NCBI RefSeq assembly: GCF_000372725.1 | Contig: NW_005198966.1 | Coordinates: 702,459 to 766,458, forward strand | Origin: Emiliania huxleyi CCMP1516 | Taxonomy: Eukaryota > Haptophyta > Isochrysidales > Noelaerhabdaceae | Direction: 5' to 3' | Length of the DNA stretch: 64,000 nt | Shown here: positions 23,634-33,357 of the stretch, piece after piece | How the letters are laid out: each line of letters opens with the position of its first letter | How positions within the stretch are numbered: the first letter of the stretch is position 1 | The notes under the pieces: generated by a model | Told to the model about the DNA's origin: nothing | Seen by the model: only the letters and a program-made list of their open reading frames with translations | Databases searched by the model: none | Made by a program: the position numbers and the translations under genes

Positions 23634-23800
23634 TGCGATGTCAGCCCCCGCCGCCGCCGCTCCCTCGCCAAGCACGCCGCCGGCCCGCCGCCCACCCGCC
23701 TGCTCGACCCGGAGCTCCTCGTGCGCGTCGTCTCTCGCTGCGACCCCGCAAACATCGCTCGCGTCGCGGCTCGCTGCTCTTCCACGCCTCGCTGAGCAAT
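23634..23800 (+). pseudogene. F-box-like gene fragment
   Basis: Reads TRLLDPELLVRVVSRCDPAN and IARVAARCSSTPR before a stop. A near-identical start (LLDLPTDLLVRALSRCDPAD, IARAAAISLLFHGSLA) occurs at 33420-33545. The pattern is an F-box-like helical motif. This copy ends abruptly and lacks any following domain. Confidence 0.5.
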
Positions 23801-24139
23801 AAGGAACATTAACAAGTAACTCCCAGTTTTTCTAGCTCTTAGCATGAGCTGTGCCCTGTGTCCGACCCCTTTTGCGCAGCAACACCTTAAACTTTTAGGC
23901 CCTCCAATTCGGGTTGGAGCGTAGCGGAGTGGGCCCCGAGTTTGAAAAGGGCGACGGACGCTTGCGTCCTAGCCTCCAACAACGCCTCCCCGGCGCAGAG
24001 GGGCCCCCGGAGGGATGCTCAACCGCTCCACGCCACGCCGCTTGCGACGGTCCTATTCCCAGCTTCGCTCAGGCCGCACGCGTTATTCTTTTTTCCAAGC
24101 TCTCCCGCTCCGCGCGCCTCTCGCGCGGCGCCCGAAAGC

Positions 24140-26610
24140 ATGTCGACGCCCGCTACATCAGCCCACGACGGCCAGTCGGGCACCTTCCCGGACCTGCAGA
24201 AGCTGCTCAGCCGGACGGGGCCGATGGCCAACGTCGGAAACTACGGCACGATCTTTGACCCGCCGCTGCCCTTTGAGCCGTCGCCCGAGATCCTCTCGTT
24301 CATGCAGCAGCACGCGCGCGTGCTCGTGGTCGGCGCGGGCGGACTGGGCTGCGAGCTCCTCAAGGACCTCGCGCTCTCCGGCTTTGGCAAGATTGACGTC
24401 ATCGACATGGACACGATCGACGTCTCGAACCTCAACCGGCAGTTCCTCTTCCGCAAGGCCGACGTCGGGCGGCCAAAATCGACCGTCGCCGCGGAGTTCA
24501 TCATGAAGCGCGTCTCCGGCGTCACCGTGGAGGCGCACTTCTGTCCGATCCAAGACAAGCCCGCCGACTGGTACCGCCAGTTCCAGGTCATCGTGATGGG
24601 GCTCGACTCGATCGAGGTGTGCACTCCGCACTCCTCCCTCCCTCCCTCCATCACTCTCTCCCCTCCCGCCGCAAGCAACCCGCCCACCACGGCCCGCCCC
24701 CTCGAGGCTCGACGGTGGCTCAATGCGATGGCGTGCTCTCTGGTGACCTTCGAGGTCGACATGGAGACGGGGCAGCGCAAGCCCGACCTCACCTCGGTCA
24801 TCCCCCTTGTCGACGGCGGCACCGAGGGCTTCTCGGGGCACGCGCTTGCGCATCCCCTCCCCCCCCCTCCCTGCCGCCAGGACATGTCCACGACGTGTCC
24901 GAGACACGTCCCTCAGGCACGTGCGCGTCATGTACCCGTGCGTGTCTGGCTGCTTCGAGTGCACCCTCAACCTCTTCCCGCCGCAGCAAGCCGTGCCGCT
25001 CTGCACGATCGCAGAGACGCCTCGCAACGCGGCGCACTGCATCCTGTGCGCGGGCGCCCCTCCCCTCCTCCCCTCCTCCCCTCCTCCCCTCCTCGCCCCT
25101 CCCTCTTCTCCTCCGCCGTACAGTGCCCCTCCTCCAGCCTGTCCTCCCACCAGATCGAGCCGCCGTTCACAGCTCTCTCCCTCTCCTTTGAGCGCGCGCT
25201 GGCCGCGGCTGCGTGGCAGGTACGCGCACCTGATCGAGGCGCCAAAGCAGTTTGGCGACGAGAAGCAGGACAAGGACGACCCCGCCTACCAGCAGTGGGT
25301 CTTCCAGCGCGCCGAGGAGCGAACCACGAGATGCACTCTCCCCCCCTCCCCCTCTCCCTCTCCCTCTCCCTCCCTCCCTCCCTCCCTCCCTCCCTCCCTC
25401 CCTCCCTCCCTCCCTCCCTCCCTCCCTCCCTCCCTCCCTCCCACCCTCCCTCCCTCCCTCTCCCTCTCCCTGCCTCCCTGCCTCTCCCTCTCCCTGCCTC
25501 TCCACCGCCGCACCGCCGCACCCCCCCCCCACACACACACACTTCCCTGAACACGCCCCTTTCCCCCTTGCTGTCAGGAGCGCGCGGCGCAGTTCAACAT
25601 CCCGGGCGTCACGCTGATGCACACGCAGGGCGTCATCAAGAACATCATCCCCGCGATCGCCTCCACCAACGCCATCGTCGCCGCCGCGTGCGCCAATGAG
25701 GTCTTCAAGGCGCGCTCGCCCGAGACAACGCCCCTGAGATGTCCCCCGAGATGTCCCCGAGAGTAGCCGAGAGGAGCCGAGAGGGGCCGAGAGGAGCCGA
25801 GAGGAGCCGAGTTGCCGAGAGGAGCCGAGAGGAGCCGAGAGGGGCCGAGAGGAGCCGAGAGTTGCCGAGTTGCCGAGAGGAGCCGAGAGGAGCCGAGAGT
25901 TGCCGAGAGGTGCCGAGAGGAGCCGAGAGGTGCCGAGAGGAGCCGAGAGTGCACGCGCAGGTGCTCACCAATTGCGCGGCGTACGTCAACAACAACTTGA
26001 TGTACATCGGCGGGCAGGGCGTCTACGCGCCAACCTTCCGGTACGAGCGGAGCCCCGAGTGCATCGTCTGCGGCGCGGGCGTGCAGGTCGAGACCTCGGC
26101 CAACCTCGGCCACCCTCGGTCACCCTCGGCCGACCTCGGCCGACCTTGCAGCCAGCCTCTTCTCGGCTCATCTCGGCCGATCTCGTATGCGGCGTGGGCA
26201 TGCAGGTCGAGATCGCAGGCTCGGCTATATCTCGGCTATATCTCGGCTGTATCTCGGCTAACTCTCGGCTACCTCTCGGCTACCTCTCGGGTATATCTCG
26301 GGTATATCTCGGCTGTCTCTCGCAGGTCGAGATCGCGGGCTCGGCGACCCTCACCCAGCTGCTCGAGCAGCTCGCCGCGGACCCTCGCCTCCGCCTCAAG
26401 ACGCCGTCGCTGCGGTGCGAGGCGGGCGCGCTGCAGGACGACCCGACTCTGTACATGCGCGGCGTGCTCGAGGAGGATTACCGACCCAACCTCGACAAGC
26501 CGCTCTCGCAGCTCTTCGCTGACGGCTCCGTCCTCCTCGTCACCGACCCGAGCGTGCCCTCGCCCTGCATCAAGGTCGCCGTCAAGTTCGCCTCCCTCGC
26601 GCTCTCCTGA
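24140..26610 (+). CDS. UBA3: NEDD8-activating enzyme E1 catalytic subunit UBA3, seven exons
   Basis: Exons: 24140-24616, 24707-24837, 24917-25045, 25220-25316, 25578-25709, 25961-26086, 26326-26610; 458 aa, close to animal UBA3. Exon 1 has the ATP-binding loop [20 protein letters not shown] and [20 protein letters not shown]. Exon 3 has the zinc-ligand pair CFEC and the catalytic-cysteine motif [10 protein letters not shown]; the second zinc pair CIVC lies at the end of exon 6. Exon 7 encodes the ubiquitin-fold domain that recruits the UBC12 E2. With APP-BP1 (not in this window) it adenylates NEDD8 and passes it to the E2 for cullin activation. Introns 2 and 5 use GC donors and intron 4 appears to be GA-AG. 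Introns 5 and 6 carry CCGAGAG and ATCTCGG minisatellites; intron 4 has a (CCCT)n tract. Confidence 0.93.
25340..25500. repeat. (CCCT)n tract in UBA3 intron 4
   Basis: CCCT and CTCCCT units over about 160 bp, inside the intron 25317-25577. It forms a long polypyrimidine stretch upstream of the GTCAG acceptor. Confidence 0.9.
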
Positions 26611-27115
26611 GGTCCGCCGCCGCGGTTGCGCAGAGGCCGCTCTGGAAGGTGCGATTGCTCAGTTGACCGCTTTGAGGGTCCGCCGCCTTCTCTGGCCACA
26701 CCGCTGGCGTGCTCCAGCCTCCGCCACCGGTCGGCTTGCCCCATCCCCCTGCCACAGAGGCGAAACGATGGCAACCACATACACAGCTCTACGTGAAGAG
26801 TTCCTACAGCGTTCTGGGCGCGCGGCTCTTTTGCTGGTCTCGCAAATTGTTTCTCTCTTCTCTTCTCACGTGACGGTTGAACTGTGTGTTGCGCGCAGAG
26901 AGGTTGCGCGTAACACACACACCGACCCGCGGGCGCGAGCACATGCACAGGGCACGTGATCGGCTGTCACACGCTGAACTTGGCGCCGCGTGTCGGGGCG
27001 TGCCGCCCCGCGGCCCCGCCGTTCCGCCGCCGGCGACCACGCGCAGAGTCCAGAGACCCTCAGAGAGAGAGACGAAGAGATCGTCGAGGTGCCGGCCGCC
27101 GAGGCAACGCCGAGG
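26611..27115. other. Intergenic region between convergent genes
   Basis: Lies between the stops of UBA3 (+) and the methyltransferase (-). No domain seen in any frame; presumably 3' UTRs. Confidence 0.4.
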
Positions 27116-28313
27116 TCAGACCGCCGCGCCTCGCAAGCCCCTGTGCGCCACGCCAAGGGACGATGCAATGTGCTTCCGCCCCGCCCCGTCCGAGCGGTTG
27201 AACGAGGCGTCGAACGGGCCGTAGTGATTCCAGGCGCGCACGTCCTTCCTATGCTTGACAAAGGCGACAAAACGCTCGTTGATGGTGATGCGCTCGTAGG
27301 GCAGGTTCGCCTGGAGTGCGGCACCGCGAAATGAGGGTATCGAGGGCGGGGAACGCGCACTCTCGACGACGCGCGCCTCGATGTACGAGATGGTCGCGGC
27401 GACCGACGGCATCAGCGTGTCGTCAATCACGAGGATGCCGCCGGCCGGCATCATCGAGTTGATGAGCGCGAGCTCGACCATGTTGTCGTCAAACTTGTGG
27501 CCGTCATCCATGTACCCGAGTTGAACGCACCTGCAAATAGGCCGGGCCCCTCAAGCTGCAGTCGAGGGAAAGTTGGCCCCGGCGAATGGGGCCTCACTCG
27601 CCGCCAGCGACCATCCGCGCGAGGCCAATCGAGGCTGGCAGCTCTAAGAGCTCGAAGTTGACCTCATCGGAGGCGCACGTGCCCACGAGGGACTGCAGCC
27701 TCTTCTGCCCGACGCCGCGCCACGCCGCGCCCTGGTACGGGTCCATCGCGCTGTGCTTGAGATGGATGCCGGCATTGCACGCCGCGCCCACCACCGCGAG
27801 CGCAGAGTAGCCGAGAGCAAACCCAGTCTCCACGGAGCGGATCGGCTGCCCGGGCTGGCGCGCTGCTAGCCAGCGGAGGGAGCGCCGTAAGAACTCCATC
27901 GAGTCCCGCGACGAACCGCCGGGGGTGAGGCTGCCGCCCGTCGACCGCGGTGCAAAGGCTGTCGACCGGTTCGGGGCGACGGCGTGCGCACCATCCTCGT
28001 CACGAGCGGCGGCCATGGCCTCCTGCACGAGCGGCAAGGCGTCATCGTCCCAGCTTAGATTCCGTGCGAGGCTCTCCGCCAGCTGCGCCACGTCCAGCGA
28101 GCCTGGCCTCACCCAATCTGCGCAGTGGCCGTTCCTTCCGAGCCCGCCGCCCATGGCCTTGCCACCATCGCCAGGCTTGCGAAGCGCGTGGGTGCAGGGG
28201 GGTAGTGCACCGGCGGGACCAGCCATGGAGCAGCGCGGGAGGCCGATGGTCTCATACTCGAACGATGCGGGCGCGGCTCGGTGGAGCAGGCCCAGCAGAA
28301 GCGGGACACGCAT
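27116..28313 (-). CDS. SAM-dependent methyltransferase (methyltransferase-24/CmcI-like), two exons
   Basis: Exon 1 is 28313-27598 and exon 2 is 27530-27116 (376 aa), phase 2 junction across a GTGAGG...TTGCAG intron. The start ATG is followed by a hydrophobic leader (MRVPLLLGLLHRAAPA), suggesting entry into the secretory pathway or plastid. About residue 165 is the SAM motif SVETGFALGYSALAV. The exon join yields VQLGYMDDGHKFDDNMVELA followed by LVIDDTLMPSV, the D-x-GH and DD motifs of the CmcI/methyltransf_24 class. Substrate unknown; relatives act on small molecules or sugars. The last residues after about 340 are unlike the family. Confidence 0.75.
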
Positions 28314-28639
28314 TGCGTGTCAGCTGTTGTTTGCGTGTCGCGCGTCCTTTGGTGCCGAGTTCAGCCCCGATTTTCTTCTTACTTGCCAGTCCGCGCCAGT
28401 CTGCGCCCTTGTCGTGAGAGAGGCTTGTATCTTAAGAATTCTTCTTTCTCTCTCGACCAATTTTATTCATTCGGTATTGCAATACAGACGCCTGGTGGGA
28501 GGGGGAAAAAGAAAACTTACGTCTCTCGTTCGATTGCCTTTTTCGAGCCACGAGCGCCGTACCCCCGGAACAAACTTCCGCCGGTTATAACCGACCAAAG
28601 TTGGAGTAACGGCGACCGCGTTCGCTCGCCACAATGCAA
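28314..28639. other. Upstream region of the methyltransferase gene
   Basis: No gene. A weak R1-like fragment (CAGTCCGCGCCAGTCTGCGC) is at about 28389-28408 and a TAAGAATTCTTC stretch follows. Confidence 0.35.
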
Positions 28640-28890
28640 GCCGCCCTGTCGAGCAGCCTTGACGGCGCGCATGCGCCGCAGGGCTGCCGCAGGGTGTTGA
28701 CCGACAGCCGCGCCGCCTCGAGCCTCTCGCTCCACGCGCAGCACGACGCACCCCGCGCGCCAGTCAGCGCAACAGGAGTATTGCGACATGCTGCCCAACA
28801 CCGAGGGCAGCCCTGAGAAGCTGGCGCCAGTCGCCCACCAGCATGCCTCAGCACCGGGCGAGGGAGCATGCTGCGCACGCTGATGCAGCA
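28640..28890. repeat. Dispersed repeat R4, copy 2
   Basis: Counterpart of 23085-23330. On the minus strand both copies read a related peptide (ALTGARGA...AW..RLE), but neither has a start, domain or consistent frame, so coding is not claimed. Confidence 0.6.
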
Positions 28891-28904
28891 GGAGGTCACC
28901 ACGT

Positions 28905-29012
28905 ACTTGGAGCACTTGGAGTGCAGTCAGTAACCTCACATCCAGGGCCGGGGAGCTGAGAAGCGCACCCAGCGAGCCGGATGATCGGTATCGGGCTACG
29001 GGCTAGAGAGCC
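28905..29012 (+). repeat. Dispersed repeat R6, copy 1
   Basis: GAGCACTTGGAGTGCAGTCA through GCGCACCCAGCGAGCCGGATG and ATCGGGCTACGGGC matches, inverted, 55680-55790; part of it matches 60598-60672 (inverted relative to this copy). Confidence 0.65.
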
Positions 29013-29029
29013 CTGACCCCTAGCTAGGG

Positions 29030-29150
29030 GGGGTGCGCGTTCGCAGGGAGAGGGCCGTAAAGTAAACACAGGTCTCCGAGGGTTAGTTCTGCGCTTTGGG
29101 TGTCCCCTAGCGGCGGAACGCCCCCTCTACTCGGAGCTAGTAAACACCAG
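29030..29150. repeat. Dispersed repeat R5, copy 2
   Basis: Counterpart of 22785-22905, with shared CCCTCTACTCGGAGCTAGT. Confidence 0.7.
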
Positions 29151-29397
29151 ACACAAGCACGACGTACACTCTTTCACCCGACATCGTCACTCAGGGCCCC
29201 TCCGCCCGATCTCCCCACCCCCCATCCGAAGGGGCTCCCCTCTCCTCCCGGTCCTCCCTCCTGTTCGCTTTCCGACGGTTAGGCGTCGGCTGCGAAGCCC
29301 GCCTTCCCCTCTTGTACTTCTTCGACCGCGGCTCCGCCGCCGTCTCGTACTTCTTTTTATCTTTCTTCTTTCTCGCTGGCGCTCCCGTAGTGTACCT

Positions 29398-29640
29398 GTG
29401 TTAGTGCCAGTGCGCGCCAGTCCCGTGCCCAGGGTTCCAACTTTTTGCGGGGTATGGTATGGTAGAATCGGCCAACCCAGCCTCAAGACCATACCCCCCG
29501 CCTGCTGGCAGACCTGCTTGGGGGTATGGTAGGGCTAGTCTTGGGCGGTCAGGACCATACCCCCACCCGTTTACCGCTACCATACCATACCCCGGAAAAA
29601 GTTGGAACCCAGTGTCGTGCGAGGACCGAGGTGGGAGCTC
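29398..29640 (+). repeat. Dispersed repeat R1 interrupted by a MITE
   Basis: The R1 core is split after GTCCCGTGCCCAG (ending 29432) and resumes at CAGTGTCGTGCGAGG (29610). Removing 29433-29609 and one CAG restores the uninterrupted R1 sequence seen at 1112-1160. Confidence 0.8.
29433..29609. mobile_element. 177-bp MITE with 32-bp inverted ends and 3-bp target duplication
   Basis: Left end 29433-29464 (GGTTCCAACTTTTTGCGGGG...) and right end 29578-29609 are inverted copies with one mismatch. CAG flanks both sides. The interior repeats GGGGTATGGT and its complement (CCATACCCCC), so the whole element can fold. It lies inside an older dispersed repeat, giving an empty-site comparison within this same window. 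Confidence 0.8.
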
Positions 29641-29806
29641 ACGACACTGACAAACCTCCGCTCTGGTCGAGCGCCTCCTCCAACGCACTCTGCCTTCTGA
29701 CAGTTGCTGTCTCTCCCCCCTTTCGATCTCCCCCGTCACAGCTCCCTACGCGGCAGGGAGCCGCAACCAGCTTTTCGTGCAGGATCACCGCAGCTTTGTG
29801 GCGCCA

Positions 29807-30448
29807 ATGACCGTCCAAAGAGAGCGTGCCGTTCTCGCCCTCCTCCCGTCCCTCTTCGCCTTGCAGCTGCCCAGCAGCGCCCGCTGCCGCCATCCGACGC
29901 TTCTCTTTCGGCAGGACGCTTCCCCCGAAGCAGCCTGCTCCGTCGTCCCGACACTTGCATTCCGCAAGGACGACGCTCCCGAGGCGGCGGTGCCAGACGT
30001 GGCGCTCACCCGCTCGCGTGACGGCTCGACCGGCACGGCAACCTTCCGGTTTGACAATGCGACTGTCCTCAGCCTCGATGACGTCTGGGACAATGGGCTC
30101 CTCACCGGGCTGTGGCTGCGCGACGAGGAGGGCGAGCTGCACACCCGCGACCTGGATGTCGAGTTCGAGCGTGGACGGCCAACCCGTGTGGTTGCGATCC
30201 TCGTGCTCAAGAGCGTGCAGGTGCAGCAGTCACAGGGTGTGTGGGGAGCGAGCCGGCGGCGGCGCGCCTGCGGGCAGCTCTGCCTGCGGCGCGGCGCCAC
30301 CCGGCTCGCGCCTTGCCCCGACGGCCCTCGCCCCTCGGCGCAGGAGTGGCAGCGTTTCATCCGCTTCATGGAGAGATACGCCGAGGCCAACGACCTGTCG
30401 TACGTCGGCGGCGGGAGGAGCGGGAGCAGGGAGCCGGGCGTGGATTGA
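29807..30448 (+). CDS. psb28: Photosystem II assembly protein Psb28, nuclear gene with presequence and one intron
   Basis: Exons 29807-30220 and 30344-30448, 172 aa. The mature part matches Psb28 strongly: DVALTRSRDGSTGTATFRF, then GLLTGLWLRDEEGELHTRDLD, then VVAILVLKSVQ|EWQRFIRF and FMERYAEANDL across the splice site. Psb28 binds CP47 assembly intermediates of photosystem II on the stromal side. The N-terminal 60 residues hold a hydrophobic leader (AVLALLPSLFALQLPSSA) and a basic, hydroxylated stretch, consistent with a signal-plus-transit presequence for a complex plastid. The intron is 123 bp, lacks in-frame stops and keeps frame, so retention would insert 41 residues. An upstream in-frame alternative start exists near 29777. 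Confidence 0.88.
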   Translation: MTVQRERAVLALLPSLFALQLPSSARCRHPTLLFRQDASPEAACSVVPTLAFRKDDAPEAAVPDVALTRSRDGSTGTATFRFDNATVLSLDDVWDNGLLTGLWLRDEEGELHTRDLDVEFERGRPTRVVAILVLKSVQVQQSQGVWGASRRRRACGQLCLRRGATRLAPCPDGPRPSAQEWQRFIRFMERYAEANDLSYVGGGRSGSREPGVD

Positions 30449-30752
30449 CAATATACAGGGCCGAGGCCGCGTGAAGGCACATGGGCGCGCGTGTGTATCC
30501 AGTCGGCATTTTATCTTGTTTGTCTTCCTCTTTTAATCCACGAGCTGTCCCTTGGCGCCCCCCGGCCAAAAGTCGACGATCCTCGCTCGCCAATTGAAAT
30601 TAATATATCCGCTTGTGTGCGGCCGCGCACCAGCGATGCGGCATGGCGGGGCGTTGGTCGTCGGACGTTGTACCGTATGAGGACGATCGCAGTGCAGGTG
30701 GAGCGGCCCCCGAGAGCAGCAGAGGAGCCACGACAACGCGCCGCCGTCAATG
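30449..30752. other. Intergenic region between convergent genes
   Basis: Between the stops of psb28 (+) and the glycosyltransferase (-). Slightly AT-richer near 30500-30610. No gene seen. Confidence 0.4.
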
Positions 30753-33203
30753 CTACGCCGAGGCGTCTTCCGCATCGCCCTGCGGCTCGCACGGCTCCTC
30801 ATACAAGCGCTTCGGCCAGCGCCCAAAGTAGTTCTCCTCGTACCAGCGCCGCATCAACGCGGGCGAGCTCGCGCTGACGGAGGAGACCTCGTCCCAGCGC
30901 TGCAGTGCGGGCCGCGGCGTGTGGATCCAGCAGCGGTGCCGCTCCTCCTGCAGCTGCATCAGGTACGCCTCCGTCGACGAGCCAGGACGCTCCGCGTACC
31001 TGCGAGATCACCAGAGGTCACCCGAGATCACCCGAGATCACCCGAGATCACCCGAGGTCACCCGAGGTCACCCGAGATCACCCGAGATCAGAGCCCGGAC
31101 GCTCCGCGCACCGCTGCAGCAGCCACCTCGCCGCCGCGGCTGACAGCGCGTACGCCGACGACATCGCGACGCCGACGGCGCGGTGCGGCCCCTCCACCGC
31201 CGGTCCGAGCCTGCGGTGTGAGTAACCAAGATGCGTGAGTACACCGAAGCCAGGATGCGACTGCGGTCTCGTGCGGTGTGTTCAGAGCGCCGCGTGCATA
31301 CACGGGATGCGAATACAATCGATGCGGCGGGATGCGGCGGGGTACAGTGCCCGCTCGAGGGGTAGCTCGTCGGAGCCCGGGTCGTGGGTCCGGGTCGGGG
31401 CCCCTCATCTAGGAGCTCCGCGCCAGCCCAACTCCGCGCTCGCCTCGCCGACGATGAAGAGCCCGTCGAGCAAGGCGACGTCGACCTCTCCGTCGGCCTC
31501 CTACGTGTCACCAACTCATTCATGATATCGTGGGAAAACTAAGCACAACAGGCCACCCCCGCCGCCGGCCACCTCGGCTGCGGCGATCGTGCGCCGCAGC
31601 ATCGCTTGCCAATCACGGTGCAGCAGCACGTCGTCCTCAAACACGAGCGAGAGGGGTGCAGACGGCGGCCGAGCGGCGACGCGCCTCCAGGAAGGTGCAT
31701 GGAAGGTGGATGGAAGGTTCCGAGAAGGCTCGTGGCGGGCTGAGCAGCGGCGTCGCACCTCCAGACGGACTCGTGCGACGCCGCGTTTGCGAGGAAGCCG
31801 AGGCCGCTGCCCGGACTGCGCCGCGACACAGACCGCACCTGAGAAAGGGAGAGCCCCGAGACGGCGTTCGGGACAGCTCGTGGACGAAGCTCCGCCGCGA
31901 GACAAGCCGCGCACCGCCTCGTCGGCCGGCGTCAGCGCAGACACACGCGTCGCTGCGAGCCCGCCTCGCCGCAGCGTCGCCTCGACCTGCTCGCGGCGGT
32001 CGGTGCGCGCCTAGAAGGCCCAGAGAAGGTTCCGAGAAGGTTCGCCTCGCCGTAGAAGGCCGTACCTCGGCTACATCTCGGCTATCTCGCGCGTCGAGGT
32101 TGACGTAAAAGGCTTCCCAAGGCGCGGCGCCGCCGCCGCTCTCTGCCGCGCTCTCTGCCGCGCTCTCTGCCGCGCTCGCCGCCGCGCTCTCCACCGCCCT
32201 CAGCGCCGCGCCGCCCGCAGCCCTCGCCGCGCGCTCGCGCCGGTTGTGCGAGCGCAGCAGTCCGATCGCGTCCGAAAAGGAGGAGCCGTGCGAGCCTGGA
32301 CAGCTCCGGGAAGGGTCACGGAAAGGGGGGGGGGTCCGAGAAGCGGACGAGAGGCGTGCGAGCCCAGGAAGTGCTCCGCCGCCGCACAAGTGAAGAGGTC
32401 GCACACCGCGTCGGAGAGCGCCGTCTGCCGCAGCGAGCCAGCCGCAAACTGGGGCGGCCGCAGGCCGCTCACCCGCCGGCTGAAGACGGAGCTGAAGCGG
32501 CGGTGCGTCGCACCGCAGCAAGTTGCGACGTGGACGTTGTGCGCCGCGTGCCGCCCGAGAAAGGCGTCGAAGGCGGCGTCGCTCGTTTGGCCGCGGGCGG
32601 CGAACGCGGCGCCCATGTACCTGCGATCAGACATCAACCACTCAAAATGAGTCATTAATCGTGAATCGTCAGGCGGCGCCCATGATACCCCGGCAGGTCC
32701 GTCCGCCGCACGTGCACCGCCACAAAGGGCGACAGCCGCCCCACGCGCGCGGACACGGCCGCGGCGATGGCGGCGGTGGGCGCTAGGCACTCGTACGCCT
32801 GAATCTCGTCTGCGATGCCAACCTCGGGGTGCGCGTTGTTGACCAGGTCCGGCGTCGGCGCCCAGGACGGCGCCTCGCGCACGAACCGCACGCCCGGCAG
32901 CGGCTGGAAGCAGTCGAGAAAGTGGCCGTTGCACTCTGCGTCGGCCTTCCACACGACGACCAGCTCGCGGCCGTCGTTCTGCGCCATCAGCCGGTACGTC
33001 AGCACAGCCCGAAGGCGGTTGCACAGGCCGTGGTCCACGCAGATCACCACCGGGCGACGGGACGACTCCTGCGCGGCGAGGCCCTCCACGGCGGCCGCCT
33101 GTGCCGCTGCGAGCTGGTCGCTCACGCTGACCAGGTCGGCGCGCAGCGCGGCGATTTCAGCCTGGAGCGCCTGAACAGAGGGAAGGGCGGCCGCAGCAGC
33201 CAT
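30753..33203 (-). CDS. Bifunctional glycosyltransferase: fucosyltransferase-like N-terminal half fused to GT25-like half, nine exons
   Basis: Exons: 33203-32689, 32620-32364, 32295-32093, 32010-31915, 31838-31759, 31684-31573, 31500-31433, 31210-31112, 30999-30753; all phases match, 558 aa. After an N-terminal coiled coil, residues 50-280 contain CVDHGLCNRLRAVLTYRLMA, AECNGHFLDCF, FVAVHVRRTDLPG and the junction FLG|SHGSSFSDAIGLLRSHN, the layout of NodZ/FUT8/O-fucosyltransferase-like enzymes. From about residue 315, AFYVNLD|ARTDRREQVEAT and LSLVFEDDVLLHRDWQAML are the nucleotide-sugar and DxD-type motifs of glycosyltransferase family 25. No clear membrane segment is seen, so the true start may lie upstream. 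Introns 2 and 3 have GC donors. Most introns begin with a copy of the next exon's first bases. Confidence 0.8.
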
Positions 33204-33357
33204 CTCGAGAGCGGGCCTGTGCGCGAGTTGCTGTTTGGCAGTGCTCCCCTGTCTCCAAGACCAGCAGGGCGGGGGCAGTGGGCGGGAGTGAACCCGAGAG
33301 AGGCGGCGCGCTTTTCCGCAGCGCTTGCTACATTTCTTTTTCTCGAAATGTCCTCCA

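Noticed and set aside
25286..25554. Ser/Pro- or Gly/Arg-rich frames in both strands
   Set aside because: Translation of the (CCCT)n tract in UBA3 intron 4.
25739..26959. 406-codon plus-strand frame crossing UBA3 introns 5 and 6
   Set aside because: It reads minisatellite as RGAERSRE repeats and uses the wrong frame in the UBA3 exons.
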